Source: Lysinibacillus macroides
GTDB taxonomy: Bacteria > Bacillota > Bacilli > Bacillales_A > Planococcaceae
DNA length: 64,000 bases
Assembly (NCBI RefSeq): GCF_001281525.1
Contig: NZ_LGCI01000002.1
Coordinates: 62,001-126,000, forward strand
Direction of reading: 5' to 3'
This document shows positions 20,345 through 29,690 of this stretch, piece by piece. The first letter of the stretch is position 1, and each line of letters opens with the position of its first letter. Both the position numbers and the translations under genes were made by a program. The notes beneath the pieces were generated by a model. It was not told where the DNA came from. It did not search any database and saw only the letters and a program-made list of their open reading frames with translations.

Positions 20345-20481
20345 GTAATTAATTCTATTCTATTGATAAATATTGCGCAAAACTTCTTCATCCTTCTCTG
20401 GGAAGGTTGACATAACAATAACCTTCTATTGTCACTATACATACATTTCTTAGAAAAATAATAATCGATTGGAGGTCAGCT

Positions 20482-21306
20482 TTGAATATGGATGTTAATA
20501 AGTTAGCAGAACATTTCGCACATACTGCTTTTCAGCTAAAAGCGGTACGTCGCTTTGAACGTGAACCAGGTATGTGGTTTAACGACTATTCCGAGCCATT
20601 TCCTGGCTTTGTATTCCCATTACAGGGCAAAGCAGAATTTGTGTTTAATGGAACACCTTATATCGTTAGAACTGGGAATATCGTACATGGTGGTGCTCAA
20701 ATGCAACTTGACCGTCGCGTAATTGGCACAACTAAATGGGAGTATCTACTGGTGCTTTACAATGTGTTAGGAAATGAACCAAAGGACTTTTCGCTTTCTT
20801 CTACCCATTTTGAGTTACAAACAGGTCAAAGTCCTAGATTAACAGAATTACTGCAGCAATTATGGCGTACCTCTAATGAAACAGGCGGAATCCATGCATT
20901 TCGAACAGAAACGCTATTCCGTTGTGTATTAGATGAAATGTTTGTCAATGTACGCAATCAAACAAAAGATGATACAAGAGCCTTATTTGAGCAAATTGTC
21001 TCCTATGTACATGACCATTATATGGATTCATTAACAGTGGGAATGCTCGCTCAGCAATATAACATGAATGAAAATCGTCTTTTCTACTTATTTCAAAAAT
21101 ATGTAGGCATGGGACCATGGGAATACTTAGCTGCCTATCGATTAAATCGTGCTAAAAAATTACTTTTACAGCTAGACATACCTATTTATGTAATTGCCAA
21201 AAGTATCGGCTATGCAGATCCTTACTATTTCAGTCGCGTTTTTAAAAAACAATTCGGCATTTCTCCTAATAATTTCCGAGAGAAGTTCAAGAATAATCCA
21301 TGCTGA
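20482..21306 (+). CDS. AraC-family regulator of the siderophore locus
   Basis: 274-residue activator-type regulator. A cupin-like sensing domain (about 1-160) precedes two helix-turn-helix motifs in the last 100 residues, including MNENRLFYLFQKYVGMGPWEYL and the signature YADPYYFSRVFKKQFGISP. Start TTG 20482-20484 has GGAGG six bases upstream; an ATG two codons later is an alternative. It is divergent from the transport operon and precedes the binding-protein gene. By analogy with Btr of the feu locus it may sense the ferri-siderophore, although it lacks Btr's fused binding-protein domain. Confidence 0.9.
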   Translation: MNMDVNKLAEHFAHTAFQLKAVRRFEREPGMWFNDYSEPFPGFVFPLQGKAEFVFNGTPYIVRTGNIVHGGAQMQLDRRVIGTTKWEYLLVLYNVLGNEPKDFSLSSTHFELQTGQSPRLTELLQQLWRTSNETGGIHAFRTETLFRCVLDEMFVNVRNQTKDDTRALFEQIVSYVHDHYMDSLTVGMLAQQYNMNENRLFYLFQKYVGMGPWEYLAAYRLNRAKKLLLQLDIPIYVIAKSIGYADPYYFSRVFKKQFGISPNNFREKFKNNPC

Positions 21307-21350
21307 ATTCAAGATTGAGCCATTTCAATATGAAAATTGTTTTGTTACAC

Positions 21351-21382
21351 TAGCTTTGCCAAAGTCAGATCAGGCAAAGCTA
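21351..21382 (+). other. Intercistronic hairpin
   Basis: Perfect 10-bp stem TAGCTTTGCC/GGCAAAGCTA between the AraC gene and the binding-protein gene, with no T run after it. It may stabilise the downstream mRNA or partly uncouple expression. Confidence 0.5.
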
Positions 21383-21404
21383 CATCATATTGGAGGTAAA
21401 AGTC

Positions 21405-22400
21405 ATGAAAAAACTGATGGTACTAATGCTATCCATCTTACTCTTAACAGGGTTACTCATAGGTTGTTCGCAAACACCTGCAAGGAATAATACGGATACT
21501 TCAGATAGTGTACAGCAAGAGGAGAAAAGTACGGCGAACAACACTGAAGAAGAAGCTGCATGGCCAAGAACATATGTGGACGCGCTTGGAAGGGAAATTG
21601 TTTTAGAAAAGAAGCCCGAAAAAACGGCATTGCTTTTCTTCCGTAACTTCGAACATTTATTTTTACTAGATGAGTTTCCTACAGCTGCTACCGATCTAAA
21701 TGTATTAGACGATTGGGCATCTCTCACTCCCTATAAAGGAAAATATGATATAACAGATGTCGGTTCTATGACTGACCCGAATGTGGAAAAACTCATAGAA
21801 ACTAAGCCTGATGTTATCATCATGTATGCAGGATGGTATGAAAAATACGGTGAAAAAGTGGAAAAAATAGCGCCTGTGATTACAGTTGATAGCAATGAAA
21901 ATAATTGGCAGGGTGCATTGCGAGAATACGGTAAAATCTTCGGCAAAGAAGAAAAGGCTGAAACTGAAATTGCTCGAATTGAAGCATTAATTACAGATTC
22001 TAAACAGCAGTTAGCAACTTACAGCGATCAGTCATTTGGCGTTATTATGCTTGGTAATAAACAGTTTTGGGCTTTTACAACACAATTTGTTTTCAATAAG
22101 GAAAACGGGCTTGGCTTGAACCCACCAGACAATTATGTAGATATGTCCTCAAAAGGTGAAGAAATTTCCTTGGAAGGGTTAGCAGCCATGAACCCCGACT
22201 ATATGTTTGTTGCCGATATTCGGGGCTCTACAACAAGTTTAGCAACCTATCTACAAAACCTAGAAGATGACTCCGTATGGAATTCGCTTGAAGCAGTAAA
22301 AAATGGACATGTCTATGCGCTCGATAGCTCAATTGCAGCAGGCGGACCATTAGGCATTGAATTAGGGGTTAAAACGATTATTGAAAATATCCAACCCTAA
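21405..22400 (+). CDS. Iron-siderophore binding lipoprotein
   Basis: 331-residue class III substrate-binding protein anchored by lipid. The signal peptide ends in the lipobox LLIGC (Cys about 21), followed by a Ser/Thr/Glu-rich linker and two Rossmann-like lobes; PDVIIMYAG and GHVYALDSS are typical of FecB/FeuA-like proteins. ATG 21405-21407 is chosen because GGAGG lies eight bases upstream. It is encoded on the opposite strand from its presumed permeases and ends before a hairpin terminator. Confidence 0.92.
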   Translation: MKKLMVLMLSILLLTGLLIGCSQTPARNNTDTSDSVQQEEKSTANNTEEEAAWPRTYVDALGREIVLEKKPEKTALLFFRNFEHLFLLDEFPTAATDLNVLDDWASLTPYKGKYDITDVGSMTDPNVEKLIETKPDVIIMYAGWYEKYGEKVEKIAPVITVDSNENNWQGALREYGKIFGKEEKAETEIARIEALITDSKQQLATYSDQSFGVIMLGNKQFWAFTTQFVFNKENGLGLNPPDNYVDMSSKGEEISLEGLAAMNPDYMFVADIRGSTTSLATYLQNLEDDSVWNSLEAVKNGHVYALDSSIAAGGPLGIELGVKTIIENIQP

Positions 22401-22413
22401 TGATGAAGTTTAT

Positions 22414-22448
22414 ACACAGTTCGCACCAAAAATGCGAACTGTGTTTTC
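22414..22448 (+). terminator. Terminator after the binding-protein gene
   Basis: Perfect 12-bp stem ACACAGTTCGCA/TGCGAACTGTGT, followed by a short TTT run. Confidence 0.75.
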
Positions 22449-22565
22449 ATGTTGATGAAAAAGGTAAAAAACTTTATATGCACACGTAATCGTAGCATAA
22501 CGTTCATTTAAGCAAATAAAGTGAAATGACCCTCCTCCCTCTATGATTTATAAAATTTATTAGTT

Positions 22566-22998
22566 TTAAAAAGCATATGATGCTTCTATTAATTCTGCAA
22601 TATCCCTTGTCAGTAAATCCCGATAATTCTTCAATAAAATAACGGTTTTATATTTCTCCTCAAGCTGTTCAATAGCTTGTAGCAAATCCAATCGCTCATC
22701 ACAGCTATCAATTTGGCCCCTGCTCCTTTAGTTCTTCATGGATGACCAGCACCTTTTGATTTTAGCTTAAAATTTTCATCAGGTATGTAGCAAAAAATCG
22801 TTCTTCCTTGACCATCTGGATATTGGCATAGGCTTTCGCCACCGTTTCCTGCACAACATCTAAGGCATCCTTATTGTTTTTCCTATACATATATGCCATC
22901 TTATAAAGCTTGACCTCCTCCTCCTATAGTAACTGTAAAAATGCCTGTTGATTTCCTTTTTTAGCTTTGGCTAATAATGACTTTGTGTTTAATTTCAT
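22566..22998 (-). pseudogene. Decayed ECF (SigV-like) sigma factor gene
   Basis: Reading the minus strand from ATG 22996-22998 gives MKLNTKSLLAKAKKGNQQAF, a TAG (22924-22926), then KLYKMAYMYRKNNKDALDVV and QETVAKAYANIQMVKEERFF, a clear sigma region 2, then TAA (22762-22764). In another frame the gene continues as DERLDLLQAIEQLEEKYKTV and ILLKNYRDLLTRDIAELIEA, the first part of region 4, before ending early. Two in-frame stops, a frameshift and loss of the C-terminal helix make it nonfunctional. No anti-sigma gene is seen beside it. Confidence 0.8.
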
Positions 22999-23071
22999 CA
23001 CATTCTTCCTGCTGTATCTATTTGTGAGATGAACAAGCTCTCTAAATCGTTTCAATTAATTACATCTTGGC

Positions 23072-23215
23072 ACAATTGCTGCTGACGCGCAGTAATAACA
23101 ATGTGTCCAGATTTTTTCGAGCTCGCTCGAAAAGCTCCCCTCCAAAATTTGTGACAACCGCCGGGGCTTTTATCTTGGTTGAGTAGGCGTTCAGATGTCT
23201 ACTCAACCAAGATAA
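23072..23215. repeat. Dispersed intergenic repeat, copy 1 (downstream of rho)
   Basis: Contains a stretch beginning AACAATGTGTCCAGATTTTT, then a TTCGAG/CTCGAA hairpin and AAAAGCTCC, and ends in a perfect 17-bp stem (23170-23186 with 23199-23215). The same elements in the same order recur in reverse complement at 24714-24874. Confidence 0.75.
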
Positions 23216-23252
23216 AAAAATCACCATCGACAATTTCTCGTCAATGGTGATT
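23212..23252 (-). terminator. Intrinsic terminator of rho
   Basis: Stem AATCACCAT/ATGGTGATT (23219-23227, 23244-23252) followed by a run of seven T on the minus strand. Confidence 0.75.
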
Positions 23253-23258
23253 GTTAGT

Positions 23259-24542
23259 TTATAAAAGCCCTTTACCCTTTGTTGCCTTTTTCATATCTTC
23301 GTTTAGTTTTTCAAAAAACTCATCATTTGATTTTGTTGAACGTAGCTTTTTCAGGAAGCGTTCTGCAAAATCTGGGGCATCCGAAAATGTTTTGCGAATG
23401 GCCCATAGCTTCTCAAGTTGTTCAGGTGCAAGAAGAAGCTCTTCCTTACGTGTACCTGAACGACGAATGTCAAGTGCAGGGAAAATACGACGTTCTGCTA
23501 ACTGTCGATCTAAATGTAGCTCTAAATTGCCTGTCCCTTTAAATTCTTCATAGATTACTTCGTCCATACGAGATCCTGTATCTACTAAAGCTGTTGCTAA
23601 AATTGTTAAACTACCGCCCTCTTCAATATTACGCGCAGAACCAAAGAAACGTTTAGGTCTATGGAAGGCAGCGGGATCAATACCGCCTGACAGTGTACGT
23701 CCACTTGGAGGAATCACTAAGTTATACGCACGTGCTAAACGTGTAATGGAGTCCATTAAAATAATAACATCACGTTTATGTTCCACTAATCGGCGTGCAC
23801 GTTCTAAAACGATTTCTGCCACTTTTACATGGTTTTCTGGTACTTCATCGAACGTTGAGCTGACGACATCTGCATTCACAGAACGTTCAATATCTGTTAC
23901 TTCCTCAGGACGTTCATCAATTAGTAGGACAATGAGCTCCGCCTCTGGATGATTCGTTGTAATAGCATTTGCAATTTCTTTTAACAAAGATGTTTTCCCT
24001 GCCTTTGGTGGTGCAACGATTAAGCCACGTTGCCCAAAGCCTACGGGTGCAACTAAATCCATAATACGTGTTGAAACATTTCGCTGTGTTGTTTCAAGCT
24101 TAATTTGTCGATCTGGATATAAAGGTGTTAACGCAGGGAAATGCACACGTTCCTTTGCTACTTCAGGGTCTTCACCATTTACAGCATCCACTTGTAATAA
24201 GCCGTAATAACGCTCATTTTCTTTCGGTGGTCGCACCTTTCCTGACACCTTGTCCCCATTTCGTAGATCAAAGCGGCGAATTTGGGATGCCGAAATATAA
24301 ATATCTTCTTTACTTGGAGAGTAATTAATCGGTCGAAGGAAGCCAAAGCCCTCTTGCGAAACAATTTCGAGTACGCCCTCCATAAAGAAATAGCCCTCTT
24401 GCTCTGAACGCGTTTTCAAAATAGCAAATATTAATTCTTTTTTCGTTAGCTTGCTATAATATGAAATTTTGTATTGGCGTGCAAGGGCGTAAAGCTCTTT
24501 TAACGTCATGTTTTCTAATTGAGCGATTGTCAATGCAGACAT
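23259..24542 (-). CDS. rho: Transcription termination factor Rho
   Basis: 427-residue hexameric RNA helicase that ends transcription at Rho-dependent sites. An N-terminal helical domain (1-48), an OSB-fold RNA-binding domain (about 52-120) and an ATPase core with APPKAGKT (Walker A, about 177-184) and LIDERPEE are visible. ATG 24540-24542 is preferred to an upstream TTG since GGAG is eight bases before it. It is flanked by two inverted repeat copies, so it probably forms its own transcription unit. Confidence 0.97.
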   Translation of the reverse strand: MSALTIAQLENMTLKELYALARQYKISYYSKLTKKELIFAILKTRSEQEGYFFMEGVLEIVSQEGFGFLRPINYSPSKEDIYISASQIRRFDLRNGDKVSGKVRPPKENERYYGLLQVDAVNGEDPEVAKERVHFPALTPLYPDRQIKLETTQRNVSTRIMDLVAPVGFGQRGLIVAPPKAGKTSLLKEIANAITTNHPEAELIVLLIDERPEEVTDIERSVNADVVSSTFDEVPENHVKVAEIVLERARRLVEHKRDVIILMDSITRLARAYNLVIPPSGRTLSGGIDPAAFHRPKRFFGSARNIEEGGSLTILATALVDTGSRMDEVIYEEFKGTGNLELHLDRQLAERRIFPALDIRRSGTRKEELLLAPEQLEKLWAIRKTFSDAPDFAERFLKKLRSTKSNDEFFEKLNEDMKKATKGKGLL

Positions 24543-24566
24543 ATGCACAACTCCAGTCTTTTTCAA

Positions 24567-24594
24567 AATATAATGCCATTTTTGGGGTTATCAA
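24567..24594 (-). promoter_or_regulatory. Candidate rho promoter
   Basis: TTGATA (24589-24594), 16-base spacer and TATATT (24567-24572) on the minus strand, about 25 bases before the start codon. Confidence 0.4.
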
Positions 24595-24713
24595 TGAAGT
24601 TTTTACAATGGCTCTGTTAATGTTTGTCTGGTTGTTTCAAGCTATAGGCACTCTTAACAACCAATAAAACATTGAAACATAGCCTACAAAACTATGGGAT
24701 AGTTTATCTTGGT

Positions 24714-24874
24714 TCAGTGCATGTATAAATGTCTACTGAATCGAGATAAAGCTCCGGTGGATATCACAGATTTTGAAGAGGAGCTTTTCGAGCGAACTCG
24801 AAAAAAAATCTGGACACATTGTTTATCTGCGCCAAAGCGAAGCGTCAGCGGCAATTACGCTAAGACATAATTGC
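24714..24874. repeat. Dispersed intergenic repeat, copy 2 (between glpX and rho), inverted to copy 1
   Basis: Starts with the TTATCTTGGTTCAGT hairpin and continues with GGAGCTTTTCGAGCG and a segment whose complement is AAACAATGTGTCCAGATTTT. It ends in GCGTCAGCGGCAATT and a small GCAATTA/TAATTGC hairpin. About 40 bases are nearly identical to copy 1. Confidence 0.75.
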
Positions 24875-24889
24875 TTGTAAGAAGAAGGC

Positions 24890-24915
24890 ACCTAGCGCAA
24901 GTAGATGCACTAGGT
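24890..24915 (-). terminator. Probable glpX terminator hairpin
   Basis: 10-bp stem ACCTAGCGCA with TGCACTAGGT (one mismatch) immediately after glpX on the minus strand; the tail CCTTCTTC is only partly T-rich. Confidence 0.45.
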
Positions 24916-24936
24916 ATATTTTAGAAGAAAATATCA

Positions 24937-25893
24937 TTAATAGCTAGGTTTTTTCTCAAGAGCATGACGCCCTTCAACAAAACGGACCGTACCAGACTTA
25001 GCTCGCATAACAACTGAATGTGTTAATGCATAAGCGCCTTTATATTGAACACCCTTTAATAGCTCGCAATCTGTTACAGCTGTTGCTGCAAAAATAGCAT
25101 CGTCACCTTTTACTAGATCATCTAAATAAAGAACTTTCTCAACATCTACACCCATTTTTGTACAGCGTGCTAATTGTTCCTCATCCTCTGGTACTAGCTT
25201 TGCTTGGAAGTCGCCACCTAGGCATTTTAAGGCGACTGCTGCAATTACACCCTCTGGTGCGCCCCCTGTTCCAAACATAATATCAATACCTGTTTCATCA
25301 AAAGCAGTGTTAATCGCTGCGCCAACATCGCCATCTTGGATAAATTTAATACGTGCACCAGCTTCACGAATTTCATCAACAATTGCTTGGTGACGTGGGC
25401 GATCTAATAGCGTAGCCACAACATCCGAAATATCTTTATTTTTTGCTTTTGCTACTTGTAATAAGTTATATGTGACAGAAGCATTAATATCTACCTTACC
25501 AGCTGCTTCTGGTCCTACCGCAATTTTCTCCATGTACATATCGGGTGCATTTAATAAATTTCCTTTATCTGCAATAGCCAGAACCGTCATGGCACCATTT
25601 GTACCTTTTGCGACAATATTTGTCCCTTCTAAAGGATCTACTGCAATATCTACTTGGGGACCGCCGTTGCGTAAGCCAAGTTCTTCACCAATATAAAGCA
25701 TTGGCGCTTCATCCATTTCACCTTCACCTATTACTACTGTAGCATGCATTGGAATTGTATCGAACATTTTGCGCATCGCTGTTGTTGCTGCATCATCTGC
25801 CTCAATTTTCAAACCACGTCCCATCCATTTCCCGGATGCGATTGCTGCTGCTTCTGTTACTCGTACTACTTCCATCGATAAACTACGTTCCAT
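24937..25893 (-). CDS. glpX: Fructose-1,6-bisphosphatase class II
   Basis: 318-residue metal-dependent gluconeogenic phosphatase. Metal and substrate motifs [26 protein letters not shown] and [12 protein letters not shown] are conserved. ATG 25891-25893 gives [16 protein letters not shown], the start of the B. subtilis homologue, and has GGGAGG ten bases upstream. An upstream ATG at 25936-25938 also has a GAGG site and would add 15 residues. It lies between murA and rho, as in B. subtilis ywjI. Confidence 0.94.
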   Translation of the reverse strand: MERSLSMEVVRVTEAAAIASGKWMGRGLKIEADDAATTAMRKMFDTIPMHATVVIGEGEMDEAPMLYIGEELGLRNGGPQVDIAVDPLEGTNIVAKGTNGAMTVLAIADKGNLLNAPDMYMEKIAVGPEAAGKVDINASVTYNLLQVAKAKNKDISDVVATLLDRPRHQAIVDEIREAGARIKFIQDGDVGAAINTAFDETGIDIMFGTGGAPEGVIAAVALKCLGGDFQAKLVPEDEEQLARCTKMGVDVEKVLYLDDLVKGDDAIFAATAVTDCELLKGVQYKGAYALTHSVVMRAKSGTVRFVEGRHALEKKPSY

Positions 25894-25987
25894 TGTTGCT
25901 TTGCCTCCCGCTATCGGCAGCTTTTTGCGCCGAAACATTCAAATTACCTCTATTGTAACATAGTTGGATGAAAACTTTTAGCTCTCA

Positions 25988-27274
25988 TTATTCCTTTGCT
26001 TCTGCTACGCGTGCCAGGATTGTTTCACGTCGAATATCGGCGCCTAAATCACGTAATTTCTCAATAAGTGAGCTATAGCCACGTTCGATATGATAAATAT
26101 CATGAATTTCTGTTTCACCTTCCGCTAATAGCCCCGCTAAAACTAAGGCTGCCCCAGCGCGAAGATCTGTAGCTGTTACCGTGGAGCCATGTAATTTACT
26201 TGGTCCTTTAATAATAGCTGTATTTCCTTCCACACGAGCATTAGCATTCATACGACGAAGCTCGTCAATATGTTTAAATCGAGCTGTATAAATTGTATCT
26301 GTTACCTTTGAGGAACCGAATGCTTGTGACATTAACACAGCAAGTGGTTGCTGAATATCCGTGGGGAAGCCTGGATATACCAAGGTTTTTATATCAACTG
26401 CCTTCAAAGTAGAAAGGTCAGTTTTTGGCACATAAATACTTTCTTCACCAATATCAATTTTTATACCCATTTCACGAAGCTTTGCAATAATGGCTTCTAA
26501 ATGTAGTGGAATCACATTATCAATGGTAATTCCGTCACCGACTGCTGCAGCCATAATTAAAAATGTTGCTGCTTCAATACGGTCTGGGATAATTGTATGC
26601 TCCGTACCATGTAGCTCTGCTACGCCTTCAATACGAATAACACTTGTACCTGCCCCTTTAATATTAGCACCCATATTTGTTAAAAGTGTCGCCACATCAA
26701 TGATTTCAGGTTCTTTAGCCGCATTTTCAATAACTGTACGTCCTTTTGCAAGAACGGCCGCCAACATAATATTAATCGTTGCTCCAACACTTGCAACATC
26801 TAAATAAATTTTTGCCCCAATCAATTCATCTGCGCGTAAATAAATAGCTCCATGTTCATTGGTAATTTTGGCCCCCAATGCCTCAAAGCCTTTGATATGT
26901 TGGTCAATTGGGCGTGGACCTAAAAAGCAGCCGCCTGGTAAACCAATAACTGCTTTCTTGAAACGTCCAAGCATAGCGCCCATTAAGTAATAGGAAGCGC
27001 GTAGCTTTTTCACATTGCCGTTTGGTAATGGTAATGCAATCATCTCTGTTGGATCAATGATCATCTTGCCATTATCAAACGCCACTTCCCCACCAATTTC
27101 CTCTAGTAAAGCCTTCAACGTCCAAGCATCTGAAATTTCGGGTATCCCTCCAATAGTCACTGGAGAGTTCGCCAAAATTGATGCAGGAATTAAGGCGACT
27201 GCACTATTTTTTGCACCACTAACTTTAATTGTACCTTGTAGACGATTTTCGCCAGTAATTTTATAAACATCCAT
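25988..27274 (-). CDS. murA: UDP-N-acetylglucosamine 1-carboxyvinyltransferase (MurZ-type paralogue)
   Basis: 428-residue enzyme for the first committed step of peptidoglycan synthesis, transferring enolpyruvate from PEP to UDP-GlcNAc. The catalytic cysteine is Cys116 in [11 protein letters not shown], the residue hit by fosfomycin. [12 protein letters not shown] at the N-terminus and the FPTDIQQP segment are typical. Position between tal and glpX/rho corresponds to the second Firmicute paralogue (MurAB/MurZ) rather than the essential MurAA; which is dominant here cannot be told. Confidence 0.94.
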   Translation of the reverse strand: MDVYKITGENRLQGTIKVSGAKNSAVALIPASILANSPVTIGGIPEISDAWTLKALLEEIGGEVAFDNGKMIIDPTEMIALPLPNGNVKKLRASYYLMGAMLGRFKKAVIGLPGGCFLGPRPIDQHIKGFEALGAKITNEHGAIYLRADELIGAKIYLDVASVGATINIMLAAVLAKGRTVIENAAKEPEIIDVATLLTNMGANIKGAGTSVIRIEGVAELHGTEHTIIPDRIEAATFLIMAAAVGDGITIDNVIPLHLEAIIAKLREMGIKIDIGEESIYVPKTDLSTLKAVDIKTLVYPGFPTDIQQPLAVLMSQAFGSSKVTDTIYTARFKHIDELRRMNANARVEGNTAIIKGPSKLHGSTVTATDLRAGAALVLAGLLAEGETEIHDIYHIERGYSSLIEKLRDLGADIRRETILARVAEAKE

Positions 27275-27335
27275 TTTGCGTTCTCCCTCATGATTGGAAA
27301 GTAGTTTTTTGCGATTGGCTCACTTTATAATCTTA

Positions 27336-27986
27336 TTATTCGCTTTTTCTCTTATTCCAATCCGCTAAAAATCCTTCAATTCCTTTGTCCGTTAATGGAT
27401 GGTTGAAAAGTTGTTTTAATACTTTAAATGGAGTTGTTGAAATATGAGCACCTGCTAAGGCTGCTGCTGTCACATGTTGTGGATGGCGCACAGAGGCAGC
27501 GATAATTTCTGTGTCGATATTATGAATTGTGAAAATATCTGCAATTGTTTCGATTAGCTCTACACCATTTTGACCAATGTCATCTAAACGACCGATAAAT
27601 GGTGATACATATGTAGCACCTGCACGCGCAGCCATTAATGCTTGGTTGGCACTAAAGATTAATGTTACATTTGTTTTAATGCCTTTGTTGGCAAAGAAGC
27701 GACAAGCCTCTAATCCAGCTGGTGTCATTGGTAGCTTGACCGTAATGTTTGGAGCAATAGCAGCTAATTCTAAACCTTCTTTCATCATACCTTCTGCATC
27801 AAGTGCAATCACTTCTCCGCTTACAGAGCCATCAACAAGCTCAGCAATTTCACGAAGACGATCATGGAAAGAAACGTTTTCTTCTTTAGCTACTAATGAT
27901 GGGTTTGTTGTAACACCTGATAAGATCCCCCATGCATGTGCCTCTTTAATCTCTTCAAAGTTTGCTGTATCAATAAAAAACTTCAT
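27336..27986 (-). CDS. ywjH: Transaldolase-like protein (TalC/fructose-6-phosphate aldolase family)
   Basis: 216-residue short transaldolase. The Schiff-base lysine lies in NITVKLPMT, and [20 protein letters not shown] and FIGRLDDIG are family marks. Members are either transaldolases of the pentose phosphate pathway or fructose-6-phosphate aldolases; the sequence alone does not settle which, although B. subtilis YwjH is considered a transaldolase. It is adjacent to fbaA, a glycolytic aldolase gene. Confidence 0.9.
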   Translation of the reverse strand: MKFFIDTANFEEIKEAHAWGILSGVTTNPSLVAKEENVSFHDRLREIAELVDGSVSGEVIALDAEGMMKEGLELAAIAPNITVKLPMTPAGLEACRFFANKGIKTNVTLIFSANQALMAARAGATYVSPFIGRLDDIGQNGVELIETIADIFTIHNIDTEIIAASVRHPQHVTAAALAGAHISTTPFKVLKQLFNHPLTDKGIEGFLADWNKRKSE

Positions 27987-28044
27987 TGTATTTCCTCCTG
28001 ATCATGTTCTTATAATATTAAGTCTTTTCCAAATTTCATTATTT

Positions 28045-28087
28045 CAAAAACAAGAGAAGGTCGATTGATAGCATCAACACTTCTCTT
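28045..28087 (-). terminator. Intrinsic terminator of fbaA
   Basis: 8-bp stem AAGAGAAG/CTTCTCTT followed by GTTTTTG on the minus strand. Confidence 0.6.
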
Positions 28088-28134
28088 ATTTATGTGTATT
28101 TATCTATGCTTTTGTCACATATTAAATGCAAAAA

Positions 28135-28989
28135 CTATGCTTTTTGTGCACTACCAAATTCGCGAATTTTACCAATAACTGTTGCTTTAATCGCTTCACG
28201 TGCTGGTCCGAGGAATTTACGTGGATCATAAACAACTTTGTCATTATCAAGAATTTCACGAATTGCTTTTGTTGCTTCAATTTGATTTTCAGTATTGACG
28301 TTAATTTTAGCTGTACCTAATGAAATGGAGCGTTGGATATCTTTTAATGGGATCCCTGTACCGCCATGTAATACAAGAGGAAGGTCTGCTAATTTAGAGA
28401 TTTCTTCCATTTCTTTAAAGCCTAGGTTTGGTTCACCTTGATAAGGACCATGCACAGAGCCAAGTGCTGGCGCTAAGCAGTCGATATCTGTTAGTTCAAC
28501 CATTTTACGGCATTCTTCTGGATCAGCATAAATGATACCGCCAATGACACCGTCTTCATCGCCACCAACTGTTCCTAATTCTGCCTCAACAGAAACGCCT
28601 TTAGCATGTGCATACTCTACTACCTCTGAAGTAATTTTCACATTTTCATCAAATGGATGATGGGATGCGTCAATCATTACAGAAGTAAAGCCTGCATCAA
28701 TCGCTTCTTTACATTTTGCAAAGCTAGAGCCATGATCAAGATGGATTGCTACTGGAACTGTAGTACCATAAGATTCCATTAAACCTTTTACCATGTGAAC
28801 AACAGCGATAAAGCCGCCCATATATTTACCTGCACCTTCTGAAACACCAAGAATCACGGGCGATTTTTCTTCTTCTGCTGCTTGTAAAATTGCTTGCGTC
28901 CATTCAAGGTTGTTAATGTTGAATTGACCAACCGCATAACCTTCTGCTTTTGCCTTAATTAACATCTCTTTCATAGATACTAATGCCAT
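28135..28989 (-). CDS. fbaA: Fructose-bisphosphate aldolase class II
   Basis: 284-residue zinc-dependent aldolase of glycolysis and gluconeogenesis. Zinc and substrate residues are in [24 protein letters not shown] and LHGGTGI. ATG 28987-28989 has AGGAGG nine bases upstream; an upstream in-frame start at 29044-29046 is rejected. The upstream region has a strong hairpin terminator and a 97-bp tandem array, so the promoter must lie close to the gene; only a weak candidate (TTGCTA-17-TATGTA) is seen. Confidence 0.97.
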   Translation of the reverse strand: MALVSMKEMLIKAKAEGYAVGQFNINNLEWTQAILQAAEEEKSPVILGVSEGAGKYMGGFIAVVHMVKGLMESYGTTVPVAIHLDHGSSFAKCKEAIDAGFTSVMIDASHHPFDENVKITSEVVEYAHAKGVSVEAELGTVGGDEDGVIGGIIYADPEECRKMVELTDIDCLAPALGSVHGPYQGEPNLGFKEMEEISKLADLPLVLHGGTGIPLKDIQRSISLGTAKINVNTENQIEATKAIREILDNDKVVYDPRKFLGPAREAIKATVIGKIREFGSAQKA

Positions 28990-29045
28990 ACTAAAAATCC
29001 TCCTTATAGGACTATTTCTTTCTACATAAATATGCCCCTCAATCA

Positions 29046-29085
29046 TAGCAAAAATAATAGCCCCTGAAAAGCAGGGGCTATTATT
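29046..29085. terminator. Strong hairpin terminator upstream of fbaA
   Basis: Perfect 14-bp stem AATAATAGCCCCTG/CAGGGGCTATTATT with an AAAAG loop; the minus strand continues with TTTTTGC. It would block read-through from spo0F into fbaA. Its right half is copied in every unit of the adjacent tandem array. Confidence 0.85.
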
Positions 29086-29609
29086 TTCTACCCGAAAGCG
29101 TAGTGCAACGCAGCGGCAGGGTTGGCCGCAGTGAAGTGAAACGCAACGTAGGCCTTACACCTGAAAAGCAGGGGCTATTATTTTCTACCCGAAAGCGTAG
29201 TGCAACGCAGCGGCAGGGGCGGCCGCAGTGAAGTGAAACGCAACGTAGGCCTTACACCTGAAAAGCAGGGGCTATTATTTTCTACCCGAAAGCGTAGTGC
29301 AACGCAGCGGCAGGGTTGGCCGCAGTGAAGTGAAACGCAACGTAGGCCTTACACCTGAAAAGCAGGGGCTATTATTTTCTACCCGAAAGCGTAGTGCAAC
29401 GCAGCGGCAGGGTTGGCCGCAGTGAAGTGAAACGCAACGTAGGCCTTACACCTGAAAAGCAGGGGCTATTATTTTCTACCCGAAAGCGTAGTGCAACGCA
29501 GCGGCAGGGTTGGCCGCAGTGAAGTGAAACGCAACGTAGGCCTTACACCTGAAAAGCAGGGGCTATTATTTTCTACCCGAAAGCGTAGTGCAACGCAGCG
29601 GCAGGGTTG
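29063..29609. repeat. 97-bp tandem repeat array, 5.6 copies
   Basis: Units start CCTGAAAAGCAGGGGC at 29063, 29160, 29257, 29354, 29451 and 29548, exactly 97 bases apart. The sixth is cut after about 62 bases. Copies are essentially identical; one has GGGGCGGCCGC where the others have GGGTTGGCCGC. Each unit contains a GCGGC/GCCGC hairpin and the right arm of the terminator at 29046-29085. No open frame runs through it. Confidence 0.95.
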
Positions 29610-29654
29610 ATGAGCTGACAACTGAAATTAGAATGGAAACGATTGATTGTACAT

Positions 29655-29690
29655 AAAAAAACAGGCCGTGTGTCCACACCGCCTGTTTTT
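29655..29690 (-). terminator. Intrinsic terminator of spo0F
   Basis: Stem AAAAACAGGC/GCCTGTTTTT with an inner GTGTG/CACAC extension, beginning at the stop codon. Confidence 0.8.

Larger units (their letters stand above)
19755..20481. other. 727-base divergent intergenic region of the iron locus
   Basis: No gene is seen. The region holds the exporter-operon promoter with a Fur box, a second Fur-like palindrome near 20007 and a perfect Fur box near 20337, all listed separately. The base composition is strongly AT-rich and additional AraC-type binding sites are likely but not recognisable by eye. Confidence 0.6.

Noticed and set aside
23072..24874. Composite transposon around rho
   Set aside because: The flanking repeats are only about 150 bases, lack any transposase gene and rho is in its conserved chromosomal position.
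29063..29609. CRISPR array
   Set aside because: Units are contiguous 97-bp tandem copies with no unique spacers and there are no cas genes.
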